DNA of 64,000 nt, from positions 124,001 through 188,000 of the forward strand of contig NZ_UPSE01000565.1 in the NCBI RefSeq assembly GCF_900573885.1, read 5' to 3'. This document shows, piece by piece, positions 23,111-32,290 of this stretch; positions within the stretch are counted from its first letter, which is position 1; each line of letters opens with the position of its first letter. The DNA comes from Pseudomonas viridiflava (GTDB lineage: Bacteria; Pseudomonadota; Gammaproteobacteria; Pseudomonadales; Pseudomonadaceae). Below the pieces are notes generated by a model. The model had not been told where the DNA came from and ran no database searches. It saw only the letters and a program-made list of their open reading frames with translations. The translations under genes and the position numbers were made by a program.

Positions 23111-26100
23111 CGGATCACCTCCACGCTATCAGTCGCCGGTACGATTTCTTCCTCCAGTTGCAGGTCGTAGCAGCAGTCGTGGGGCTCCCAATGGGACTTG
23201 ATCCAGTCCTTCACATAGTCGACACGGGCACGGGCATCGCTCACTTCACCGTCTACCGGCATGCGGTAGGCGATACGCAGAATCGAGGGCTGTGCGTACA
23301 GCAATGGCAGTACTTCATCGAGCCGCGCCAGGTACTGCGCGGTCAGTTTGTTGCTGGCGTCAAAGGCCTCGCTGTTGAGGTCCAGACGCACCACGCGGTG
23401 CACGCTGGCGCCGAAGTTGGCTTTCACCAGACGGCCCTGGGTCATGCGCACGACGCGCGGGTTTTCGGTGGTGATGCGGTAGCCGGTTGGCAGGGTGCGT
23501 TCGTCCACTTTCAGAATGAAGTTGCTGCCACGCATCTCGCTCGGCACGTCGGCGCAGGCGATGTGGTAACGGCCGAATTCATCGGTGGTAATCAGCCAGC
23601 CTTTCGGGGTGGCCAGGCGCACGCCGGGAATGCCGGGCTCGCCTTCGTCCTGATAGCCGTTGCGGTTTTTGTCGTCGAATACTTTGCCGATCAGGTCGGA
23701 GCAGTCGAACGTCGGGTCGGCCACCACGCGCACGCTGGCGGTGGCGACGTTGGATACCCGGGCGTTGGCCGACAGGTTCAGGGCCCATGTCTGGTTCACG
23801 TATTCGTTGAAGCCCACGCCCGAACCGACTACCAGCAGCAGCTTGATGCTGACCACCTGGCCGCCGTTGAGGGTGCGAGCCGGCCAGCGCAGGCGCCGCC
23901 CTTCCACTTCCGGCTCGGTGGGCACGCCGTCCACTTGCGCGGAGTTCTTGATGTATTTGAAGCCCGGCGGAATCTGGTCTTCGATGGCGATATTGGCCAG
24001 CGCGCTGGACAGGGTGTTACGTGCGGTCAGCACATAGGGCACCAGCTCGCCACGGCTGACGTTCACTTTTGGCGTGTTCTTGGTCATCACAATCGCGCCG
24101 CCCAGAATCGGGTCGAGCGGAATGTGGTTGTTGATCACGTCATCGGAACTGCCGCTCAGGCGGAAGGCCAGGTAGTACTGGGTGGTGCCGCTGCCCACCG
24201 GCAGGCCGGCGGCCGAGGCCGGGCATGCGGCCGGGTTATGGGCTGGAATGCCCGGGCCGGGGGCCGTGGCGCCGTTCTGTACCAGCGTCGGTGCGCCGTT
24301 GTTGGTGGCGACCAGCGTGGCCTGGCAGCTCGGAATCAATGCCGAAGGCTGCTGCAGGTAGCCCGCCGGTGGCGTCACTTCCAATTGGTAGTTACCGGCC
24401 GGCGCGGCTGGCGTCAGGAAGAACTGGTAGAAGCCGTCGCTGCCGGTGCTCTGCACGGCGCTGGCGTTGCCGCCCACCAAATGCACAGCCGGGTTGAAGC
24501 CGCTCGGGCCGATGATGCGTACTACCGCGCCGCCAACCGGCTCGCGGGTCACGGCGTCGTAGACCACGCCAGACGGATCGACCGGCAGGTTCTGTTCCAC
24601 GATTTGCGCACCGCCGGTGACGACGATGTCGATGGTGCGGGTGGCCGGGTTCACCGTGCCGTTTACCGCGCCGTTGGGGTCTTGCGCCACGGGCGTGCCA
24701 TACGGCGCACGGCTCACGGGGTGGAAGAACGACAGGCTGTAGGCGCCCGGCAACAGGGTCAATTGGTAGGAGCCGTCGTTGGCTGTGGTCGCGGTGGCGA
24801 GCACCTGACCGCCCGCGTTGCGCGCCTCTACCAGCCAGCCTTCAAGGCCACGCTCGTTGGCGTTTTGCTGCTCGTCGCGGCTCACCGATTCAAACCACAC
24901 CTTGCCCGACACGCTGGCACTGGTGGCCGCGCCGTCGCGTTCGCCGAACAGGTAGCCGACCACGTCGGCACCGTTGATTTGCACAGCGCTGATGGCATCG
25001 CTGCCGACGCCGCCTGGTGCACCACCGCCGCTGCCGGCTGTGTCGCGACCGTCTTGATAGGCAGCAGGTTGGGCTTCGTTGACGCGGTAGGTGCCGTTGG
25101 GCAAACCGTCGAAACGGTAGGTGCCGTCGGCGGCGGTTACCGTGGTGCAGGCGCTCAGGGGCAGCAAGGTGCCGCACACGGCGGTGCCGTCGGCGGTGGT
25201 GCCGGTGAGGGTTACGGTGACGCCGGGAATGCCTTGCTCGTCCGGCTCGCGGCCGCCGTTGTCGTTGTTGTCCAGGTACACCAGACCCGACAGGCTGAAG
25301 CCGGTTTCGGCGAAGTCGTAGGCGGTGCCGTCTTCATCGGGCGCCACCACAATGGCGCTGATGCGGTCGCTGCCGCCGGGGTTGTTGGTCGCTGTACCGC
25401 CCAGGCTGCCGGCGCTTTCGCGGCCATCGGCGAAGGCGTTCAGCGGCGCGCTGTTGTTGGCTTGCTGGGTCAGGGTGTAGCCGCTGGCATCGCTGGCCGG
25501 CAGGGTGAACAGATACGCGCCGGTGGCATCGGTTTGCACGGTGCAGGTGGTTTGCACGGTGCACACGTCCACGCCGTTCAGGGTGTTGCCAGACAGGCTG
25601 ATGCTCACGCCCTGAATGCCCTTCTCCCCCGCTTCGCAAATGCCGTTGTCGTTACCGTCCACGCACACGCGGCCGGCCAGGCTGGCGCTGACCAGCTCGC
25701 CGAACAGGTAGCCGGTGGCGGTGTCTTCGCGGCCCAGGGCAATGGCGTTCACTTCGTCGGTGCTGCCGGTCTGCACGTGGGTGCCGCCAGCGGTGCCAAC
25801 GGTGTCGCGACCATCGAAGTAGCCGGTGGGCAGTACTTCGGTGAGGGTGTAACCGCCCGCATCGGCCGAGTTGAGGTTGTCGAACAGGAAGCTGCCGTTG
25901 GCGATGGTTTGCACGGTCACGTCCACGGCGTTGCCGTAGGCGTCGTTACCGGTCAGGCGCACGGCCGCATTGGGGATCGGGTTTTCACCCGCGCCAAAGG
26001 CGCCGTCGTTGTTGCCATCGACAAACACCGTGCCGGCAATGCTGGATTTGATCACCCGCACGGTGCCACAGGCGCTGACGTTGTTGCCCGACACCGGGTC

Positions 26101-29100
26101 GATCTGGTCGGTGGTGGCGGTGGCGCAGGTTTGCGCGGTGCCGCCGGTGGGGTAGCTGGTGAACCGAACCGGCGCGGTGACGATGGGCGTAGCGCCGGCC
26201 GTAACGGTGCCGAAGTCGCACGCCAGCGCCTGGCCAGTAATGGTGCAGGTGCCGTTGGTGCCATCGACGGTATTGGTCCAGGTCACCGGCGAGCCGCTGA
26301 TGTATTCCATGCCCGTCGGCAGGTTGCTGCTCAGGTCGGTCTGACCGGAGGTGCCCGGCCCGTTGTTGACCACTTCGAAGCGCCAGTTGAACGGCTCGCG
26401 CACTTCTACCGGACCCTGATTGGGCACGCTGATGGCGATGTCGGAACGCACACGGATGGTGGTGGTTTCGGTGTCGACGTCGTCGGCCGGGTTGGTGTCG
26501 TTTTCGTTGGTGGACACTTCGGCGCGGGTGCTGACGGTGTAGCCGCTGGTGTCCGGAATGGTCAGGGCGCGGAACGTCAGGTAGCGCGAAATGCTGGCGC
26601 CAGTGGCCAGTTGTGCGTCGTTGCCGGTGAATACGCAGTTCACGGTCAGGGTGGCCGGACCGGTAACGCTGCTGCCCACCTGGTCACAAATGCCCAGATC
26701 GGCGCCGCCGGCTGCCGTGGCGATGCCGTTGAAGCGCACGGTTTTGCCGGCCGGTGGCGTCATGGCGTAGCTGAAGCGCAAACCGGTGGCCAGCGACGGG
26801 CCCTGGTTGGTGATGCGCGCCAGGTAGTCGATGTCGTTGTTGGCGTTGTCGCCGCCGCCGGTGGGGTCAAAACCCAGCGGGTCGGGGCCGGCTGGCGCGT
26901 TGTCGTTGGTCACGATCAACACGTTGAGGGCGGCGTTGCTCACGGTGAGGCTGGCGGTGGCGAAGTTGGTTTGCGGGCCACGGGTGACCGAGGCGTCCGT
27001 GCCGATGTCGCCGGTTACGCCGCCAAGGTCTTCAGCGGTGGAGGTGCTGTACACGCGCGCCTGGTTGGTCAGCGTGGCGCTGCCTTGCGAACCGCTTTGC
27101 CAGTTGGGGCGCACCACCACGCTGATGGTGCGTTGTTCGCCAGACGGCAGGGTGAAGTTGCTGCAGGTGAGCGTCTGGGTGCCGGCGGTGCTGTACGAGG
27201 TGTTGGCGGTAAGACCGGAGCACGTGCCGCCGCCCGTGGCGCTGGCAGAAATAAAGGTGAAGCCCGGCGCGCCGTTGCCAATCAGGAAGTCGTCTTTGAC
27301 CACCACGTTTTGCGCGGTGCTTGGGCCGACGTTGCGGAAGGTCAGGGTGTAGGTGGCGTTGGTGCCCGCTTCTAGGGTGGTGGGTGTGACCACTTTGGAA
27401 ACCATGTGCAAATCGGCAATCGGCTGAATGCGCACGTTCACCGAGGCTACGTTGTTGCTGCGGTCCGGGTCGCCCTGGCTGGTGGAGTACACCGAAGCCT
27501 GGTTGGTGAAGTCGCCATCACTGAGGGCACGAGCCATGGGAATGCTGACCGTGACGGTGTCGCCGGTTTTCAGCACGCCGCCGTTCTGGTCACAGCTCAC
27601 CAGGCCAGTGCCGTTTACAGCGCAGGCGAAGGTGGCGGTCGAACCGTTGGTGTTGCTGACTACGGACGTGACGGTGCCCACCACCGTGCCGGTGCGGTAG
27701 GCCGGCAGCTGGTCGCGTACTTGCAGGTCTACAGCGTCGATGGCGTTGCTATTGCTGTCGCCCAGGTTGCGCACCACCAACGTGTAGGTCAGGGCGTTTT
27801 CGGTGTTGAGCAAGGTGACACGGTTACCCGGCGCCGTAATGGTGTTGGACGGTGTGGTTACCGACTTGGCAATGGCCAGGTCCACCGAGGCGGTGGCCGC
27901 CGTGGCGGTGACCGACGCGGAAATCACGCCGATGCTGTTCCATTGGCCCGGATGGGCAATGGTGGCCGAGTTGCTCAGCACGCCGGCCTGTTCGGCGCGG
28001 GTGATGATCACCAACGGGTTGTTATCGGCATTGCGCACAGGAACCGGCGCGGTGTTGGTGCACACCACCGAGGTGCGGCCGGCGCTTGGCACGCCCGGCT
28101 GCGCGGAGCAGTTCCAGGGGCCGCTGGCGCTGACGAAGGTTTCCTGGTCGTCGTTGAGCACGTCGGTCAGCGTTACGGTGCCGGTCTGCGCGGCGTACGG
28201 GCCTTGCACGTTGGTCACGCGCAAGGTGCTGGTCATGTTGGTGCCAATGGCCACCGGGTTCGGGGCTTTGGTTTTGGTAAAGGCCAGGTCCACGGCGTTG
28301 TCGGGGCTGACCAGCAATGGACGGGTGGCCGTGTTGTTGCTCGGCACCGGATCAACCGGGCCGGCCGCGCCGCCGGTGATCACCGCGCGGTTGTCGTTCG
28401 GGCCGCTGTAAGAGGTCGGCGTGGCATCGTTCGGCGCGGTGGCCGTTACGGTAATGGTGTTGCTGCGCCCGCTGGCGTAGCTGCCAGCGAACGGGCACGT
28501 CAGCAGTTGGCCGCTCCAGCTACAGGCGCCCCACCCTGCCCCGCTTGGCGTGGCAGTGCCGGGGGTGAAGCCGGCTGGCAACTGGAAGGTAACGTCGAGG
28601 CCATCGGTGGCCGGGCTCGGGCCGGCGTTCACGGCGGTGAGCACGTAGGTGACGGTTTCCCCCGGTTCAACTGGCGAAGGCGACGGCACGGCCTGGGTGA
28701 TTTGCAGATCGGCGCCTGGGCTGACGCTGACGCTGGCGCTGCTGCTGTTGTTGTTGCCGTTCGGGTCGGCGGTGGCGGAGCTGATGGTGCCGCTTACCGA
28801 CACGTTGCCGCTGGTAACCGAACCGGCCAGACGCGTGACGAACGACAGCGCCGGGTAAGCGTTGCCCGAGGCAAGACCCGTGGCGCGGGTACAGGTCAGT
28901 ACCTGACCGCTGGCGGCGCAGTTCCAGCCGCTGCCCGAAAAACTCTGGTAGCTGAGCGTGGCCGGCAAGGTGGTGGTGAAAATCTGGTTGCTGGCGGCGT
29001 CGGGGCCGGCGTTGTTGCCGTTGACGGTCCAGGTGATGTCGCTGCCACCCGGCGCATTGGCGGGGCCGGTGATCACGGCGGACAGGTCGGCGCCATTGTT

Positions 29101-29565
29101 GATGGTGGCGCTACAGGTTTGCTGGTTGTTGGCCGGATTCGGGTCGGTGTCGCCGGAGCCTGCGCTGAATACCGCGTTGCTGCTGATGCTCGGGCCGGTG
29201 GGCGCCGAAGTGCGCAGTTGCAGGCGAACCGTGCCGCTGGATGCGCCCGCGAGCGTTGGAAACGCGCACGTCACCTCGCCCGGCGTGGCGCCGTCATGGG
29301 TACAGCCGGCCGAAGCCGAACCGGGCACATAGGTGGAGGTGGCGGGCAGCGGAATACGAATGGAGGCGCCGCTGGCAGCGGCCGACGAACCGTTCTCGTA
29401 GTTCAGGTCGACGGTTACCACGCCACCGCGAATGCCGGGGTTGGGGCTGGTCAGACATTGCGTCAGGCTCAGATCGGTGGTGGCCGCCTGCGCGGTTCCC
29501 GCCAGTGCCCAGACAGTTGCCAACACGGCGCCGTATAAGCGCTTCCTGCGAATCAAACCCGACAC
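23107..29565 (-). CDS. Giant surface protein with DUF11 and SdrD-type repeats and an OmpA-like end
   Basis: This protein of 2152 residues starts at GTG 29565 after GGGAGAG, followed by a signal peptide ending AGTAQA. The first ~1200 residues are a chain of about seven DUF11-like Ig modules, each opening with a motif such as ADLQITQAV or VDLAFTKT and containing LPAGFTPG-like loops. Then come SdrD/Cna-B-like modules marked by VFVDGNNDGAFGAGE, VCVDGNDNGICEAGE and VYLDNNDNGGREPDE, which are calcium-type loops. A further DUF11 module and VFDDKNRNGYQDEGE follow. The last ~95 residues look OmpA-like (LDLNSEAFD, then RARVDYVKDWIKSHW). It is probably a long surface fibre or adhesin, anchored by its C-terminal part, and coupled to the barrel partner. 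Confidence 0.85.
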   Translation of the reverse strand: MSGLIRRKRLYGAVLATVWALAGTAQAATTDLSLTQCLTSPNPGIRGGVVTVDLNYENGSSAAASGASIRIPLPATSTYVPGSASAGCTHDGATPGEVTCAFPTLAGASSGTVRLQLRTSAPTGPSISSNAVFSAGSGDTDPNPANNQQTCSATINNGADLSAVITGPANAPGGSDITWTVNGNNAGPDAASNQIFTTTLPATLSYQSFSGSGWNCAASGQVLTCTRATGLASGNAYPALSFVTRLAGSVTSGNVSVSGTISSATADPNGNNNSSSASVSVSPGADLQITQAVPSPSPVEPGETVTYVLTAVNAGPSPATDGLDVTFQLPAGFTPGTATPSGAGWGACSWSGQLLTCPFAGSYASGRSNTITVTATAPNDATPTSYSGPNDNRAVITGGAAGPVDPVPSNNTATRPLLVSPDNAVDLAFTKTKAPNPVAIGTNMTSTLRVTNVQGPYAAQTGTVTLTDVLNDDQETFVSASGPWNCSAQPGVPSAGRTSVVCTNTAPVPVRNADNNPLVIITRAEQAGVLSNSATIAHPGQWNSIGVISASVTATAATASVDLAIAKSVTTPSNTITAPGNRVTLLNTENALTYTLVVRNLGDSNSNAIDAVDLQVRDQLPAYRTGTVVGTVTSVVSNTNGSTATFACAVNGTGLVSCDQNGGVLKTGDTVTVSIPMARALSDGDFTNQASVYSTSQGDPDRSNNVASVNVRIQPIADLHMVSKVVTPTTLEAGTNATYTLTFRNVGPSTAQNVVVKDDFLIGNGAPGFTFISASATGGGTCSGLTANTSYSTAGTQTLTCSNFTLPSGEQRTISVVVRPNWQSGSQGSATLTNQARVYSTSTAEDLGGVTGDIGTDASVTRGPQTNFATASLTVSNAALNVLIVTNDNAPAGPDPLGFDPTGGGDNANNDIDYLARITNQGPSLATGLRFSYAMTPPAGKTVRFNGIATAAGGADLGICDQVGSSVTGPATLTVNCVFTGNDAQLATGASISRYLTFRALTIPDTSGYTVSTRAEVSTNENDTNPADDVDTETTTIRVRSDIAISVPNQGPVEVREPFNWRFEVVNNGPGTSGQTDLSSNLPTGMEYISGSPVTWTNTVDGTNGTCTITGQALACDFGTVTAGATPIVTAPVRFTSYPTGGTAQTCATATTDQIDPVSGNNVSACGTVRVIKSSIAGTVFVDGNNDGAFGAGENPIPNAAVRLTGNDAYGNAVDVTVQTIANGSFLFDNLNSADAGGYTLTEVLPTGYFDGRDTVGTAGGTHVQTGSTDEVNAIALGREDTATGYLFGELVSASLAGRVCVDGNDNGICEAGEKGIQGVSISLSGNTLNGVDVCTVQTTCTVQTDATGAYLFTLPASDASGYTLTQQANNSAPLNAFADGRESAGSLGGTATNNPGGSDRISAIVVAPDEDGTAYDFAETGFSLSGLVYLDNNDNGGREPDEQGIPGVTVTLTGTTADGTAVCGTLLPLSACTTVTAADGTYRFDGLPNGTYRVNEAQPAAYQDGRDTAGSGGGAPGGVGSDAISAVQINGADVVGYLFGERDGAATSASVSGKVWFESVSRDEQQNANERGLEGWLVEARNAGGQVLATATTANDGSYQLTLLPGAYSLSFFHPVSRAPYGTPVAQDPNGAVNGTVNPATRTIDIVVTGGAQIVEQNLPVDPSGVVYDAVTREPVGGAVVRIIGPSGFNPAVHLVGGNASAVQSTGSDGFYQFFLTPAAPAGNYQLEVTPPAGYLQQPSALIPSCQATLVATNNGAPTLVQNGATAPGPGIPAHNPAACPASAAGLPVGSGTTQYYLAFRLSGSSDDVINNHIPLDPILGGAIVMTKNTPKVNVSRGELVPYVLTARNTLSSALANIAIEDQIPPGFKYIKNSAQVDGVPTEPEVEGRRLRWPARTLNGGQVVSIKLLLVVGSGVGFNEYVNQTWALNLSANARVSNVATASVRVVADPTFDCSDLIGKVFDDKNRNGYQDEGEPGIPGVRLATPKGWLITTDEFGRYHIACADVPSEMRGSNFILKVDERTLPTGYRITTENPRVVRMTQGRLVKANFGASVHRVVRLDLNSEAFDASNKLTAQYLARLDEVLPLLYAQPSILRIAYRMPVDGEVSDARARVDYVKDWIKSHWEPHDCCYDLQLEEEIVPATDSVEVIR

Positions 29566-29929
29566 AACGCGACTCTCCCTATGGTGCCAACGGGCCTTCT
29601 GCGCTCTGCAAAGCAAAACGCTCCTGGAGCTGGCAGCAAAAGCCGCAGCCCTGAAGGTCATTACGGTGGCGTCAAAAAAGTGCGGCGAAGATCGGCGAAC
29701 GCAGACCCGCGAACAAGCCGCGAACCGGCAACTGAACGGTGCGCAAAAATGCACGGGCGTCCGCGCAAACAAAGGTCGGCAAAGGGGGATAGTTGCGTAA
29801 GGAAGTGGGCAAAGCGCCGCTACATCAGGCGGCGTTTACCGGAAACAAGCGCACGCGGACCTTTGCCGGCGCGGACAGGCAAAACCGCGCAGGCAAACAA
29901 AGCGGCGACCGGTGGCATGAACCTTTTGT
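29566..29929. other. Gene-free stretch upstream of giant surface gene
   Basis: These 364 bp separate the start of the DUF11 giant from the end of the TonB receptor gene, both read leftward. It should hold the promoter of the giant pair. I saw no convincing operator or -35/-10 pair. A 6-bp stem (CGCCGC/GCGGCG) at 29815-29834 followed leftward by CTTTG is the only secondary-structure feature. The open frame that continues above 29565 is GC-frame noise. Confidence 0.5.
29811..29837 (-). terminator. Weak stem-loop terminator candidate after TonB receptor operon
   Basis: CGCCGC and GCGGCG pair around an 8-base loop, followed on the minus strand by a short CTTTG. It lies about 95 bp beyond the receptor stop codon. 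The U-run is short, so intrinsic termination is uncertain. Confidence 0.3.
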
Positions 29930-32290
29930 TCAGTACTGTGTCCGCAGCGTCACGCCGAGGGTGCGCGGGTCGCCCACCAGCACGCCGTAGTCACCGGCGC
30001 CCAGTTGGGCATACACCGCCGTCAGGTAACGCTCATCGAACAGGTTGCGCACCCAGAGCTCGGCGCTCCAGCTGGCATCGTTTTCGCGCACGCCCAGGCG
30101 CAGGTTGGTAATGCTGCGCGACGGCATTTCACTGCCCTGCCCGCCTTCCAGCGTGCCCTGATAACGGCTGCGAAAGCTGTAGTCGAGGCCAACGTACTGT
30201 TGCCAGCCGGGCAACCATGGGCGGTGATAATCCAGCCCGGCGCTGGCGCTCCAGCGTGGCGCGTTGAACAGCCGCTCGCCGCTGCGATCGCACACCAGTT
30301 GCTGCGAACCGGGGCTGCACGGTGCGTTGGCGAAGTCGGTGTAACGGGCGTCGCTCAGGGCCACGCCCAGGCGCAGGTCCAGACGCTCGGTGGCACGCAG
30401 GGCGCCGTCCAGTTCCACTCCGCGCAAACGCACCTGGCCGACGTTGATGAGGTTATTGCGAATCGGCGGGGAGAACTGGTCCGCCGGCGCCGAGTTCGAC
30501 AGCGCCTGATAGTCATCGACATCGGTCTGGTACACCGCCAAATCCAGCGACGCGCGTTCGTTCCAGAAGCTGTGCTTCAGGCCGACTTCATACGCCGTGG
30601 CGCGCTCGGCATCAAAGGTTGGCTCGGCGCCCGGCTGAATCACTTCCAGATTAATGCCACCGGCCTTGTAGCCGCGCGAGGCGCTGGCATAGCCGAGCAG
30701 CTCGTCGGTAAAGCGGTAGCTGAACGTCAGTTGGCCGGAGATGTTGTGCTCGTCGATTTCGTCGTCGCGGTAATAGCCGTAAGGCTTGCCCAAGGTGGTG
30801 TCGCGCAGGAGCTTGCCACCCAACTGCGAGACCAGGTCATTGCCCAGCGGCGCCAGACCGGACACCGAGCGGGACAACCAGCCGCGCTTCTTCTCGCGGC
30901 TGTAACGCAGGCCCGGCGTAACGTCCAGACGCTCGGTGGCGTGCCACGTCAACTGGCCAAACACGGCCTGGCTGATGCTGGTTTGCTCACCGTCGAACGC
31001 CTGCCGCGCACCCGCCAACAGTGATTTCGGAATCATCGCTGGGCGAATGCCGAGCTGCTTGATTTCAGGTCGATCACCCAGAAAAAAAGCGGCCGCATCG
31101 TCACCGAAGCCCACATCGACTTGCCGGTTGAAATGCTGCTTCAGGTAATACGCGCCCACCACGTAATCCAGCGTATCGCCAAGGGAATCACTCAGGCGCA
31201 ATTCCTGGCTGAATTGGTGGTGGTCGAGCTCGGCGCCGACCTTGGCGATATCCAGGCCGCCACCGTCGCCGTCCAGATCGGTGGTGTAACGCCAGTCGCG
31301 GTAGCCGCTGATGCTGGTGAGCGTGGCGCCATTGCCAAGCTGCTGGTCAAGCTGCAGCGTCACGGCGTTTTGCAGGGTTTGCGTGCTGTTGCGCTGGTCT
31401 TGCTGCACCTCGCGCTCGTACGGGTCGACCTTCAGCGGGCGATAGCCAACGTATGCCGAACGCTGCAGGGTTTGCTGGCTGTAGTGGCTGGGCAGAAACA
31501 CGTTGCTGTGTTCGTCCTGCCAGCCATATTCGCCGATCAGGCGCGCGCTGAACGTGTCGGTTGGCGTGAACAGCAACTGGCCGCGAAAGCCCTGGCGGCT
31601 TTGATTGGCCAGCTCGTGGCCGTCGTAACGGTTGTCGATCAGGCCGTCACGGCTGACGTCAAAGGCAGTCAGGCGACCGGCCAGCACACCGTCCACCAGC
31701 GGCCCGGAAAACGTGCCGCGATACTGCTGAGTGCCGTGCTCGCCAAAGGTAAGTTCAGCATTGCCTTCGGGGGTGAACGTGGGCGCGCGGCTGAACACGT
31801 TCACCGCACCAGCCGTGGTGTTTTTGCCATACAGCGTGCCCTGAGGGCCGCGCAGCACTTCGATGCGCTCGATGTCGGTCAGCTCGGACACCGACATGCC
31901 GGCGCGGCCCAGGTACACGCCATCGAGAAACACCCCGACGCTGCCTTCCAGGCCATCGTTGTAGGCGCTGGAGCCCAAGCCGCGAATGCCGTAGCTGGCG
32001 TAGCGCTGGTTGGGCACGGAAACCAGCAAGGCCGGCACCGCCTGTTGAATGGTTTCCATGTCGTGCAGCGCCTCGGCGTCCAGGCGTTCGCCGTCGAGCA
32101 CGTTCATGGCCACGGGCACATCGTCGGCGCGTTCGTCACGGTGGCGTGCGCTTACCCGTACTTCTTCCAATTGCAGCGGCTCGCTTACCGCCGATGTTTG
32201 TGGCTTCTCTTCGGCAACGGGCAAGCCGCCTGGCAGCAGTAAGGCCAAGAGCGCAGCAGAGGTTTTCAGGCTGAGTGTGGAGCGGCGCAT
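29930..32290 (-). CDS. TonB-dependent receptor, last gene of a two-component operon
   Basis: The 786-residue receptor has a signal peptide (LLALLLPGGLPVA), a TonB-box/plug with LEEVRVSAR and VFLDGVYLGRAGMSVSELTDIERIEVLRGPQGTLYGKNTTAGAVNV, and a barrel ending LGVTLRTQY. The GPQGTLYGKNTTAGAVN plug signature is common in receptors of non-siderophore substrates as well as siderophores. The ATG shares one base with the stop of the kinase gene (TGATG), so synthesis is coupled to the kinase. That arrangement implies the regulator, kinase and receptor serve the same nutrient. There is no STN domain. Confidence 0.9.
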   Translation of the reverse strand: MRRSTLSLKTSAALLALLLPGGLPVAEEKPQTSAVSEPLQLEEVRVSARHRDERADDVPVAMNVLDGERLDAEALHDMETIQQAVPALLVSVPNQRYASYGIRGLGSSAYNDGLEGSVGVFLDGVYLGRAGMSVSELTDIERIEVLRGPQGTLYGKNTTAGAVNVFSRAPTFTPEGNAELTFGEHGTQQYRGTFSGPLVDGVLAGRLTAFDVSRDGLIDNRYDGHELANQSRQGFRGQLLFTPTDTFSARLIGEYGWQDEHSNVFLPSHYSQQTLQRSAYVGYRPLKVDPYEREVQQDQRNSTQTLQNAVTLQLDQQLGNGATLTSISGYRDWRYTTDLDGDGGGLDIAKVGAELDHHQFSQELRLSDSLGDTLDYVVGAYYLKQHFNRQVDVGFGDDAAAFFLGDRPEIKQLGIRPAMIPKSLLAGARQAFDGEQTSISQAVFGQLTWHATERLDVTPGLRYSREKKRGWLSRSVSGLAPLGNDLVSQLGGKLLRDTTLGKPYGYYRDDEIDEHNISGQLTFSYRFTDELLGYASASRGYKAGGINLEVIQPGAEPTFDAERATAYEVGLKHSFWNERASLDLAVYQTDVDDYQALSNSAPADQFSPPIRNNLINVGQVRLRGVELDGALRATERLDLRLGVALSDARYTDFANAPCSPGSQQLVCDRSGERLFNAPRWSASAGLDYHRPWLPGWQQYVGLDYSFRSRYQGTLEGGQGSEMPSRSITNLRLGVRENDASWSAELWVRNLFDERYLTAVYAQLGAGDYGVLVGDPRTLGVTLRTQY

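Noticed and set aside
22981..27375. Open frame of about 1460 codons on the plus strand opposite the DUF11 gene
   Set aside because: Antisense frame of the giant gene, with low-complexity Gly/Val/His/Arg composition and no start signal. A similar frame at 27406-29538 is rejected for the same reason.
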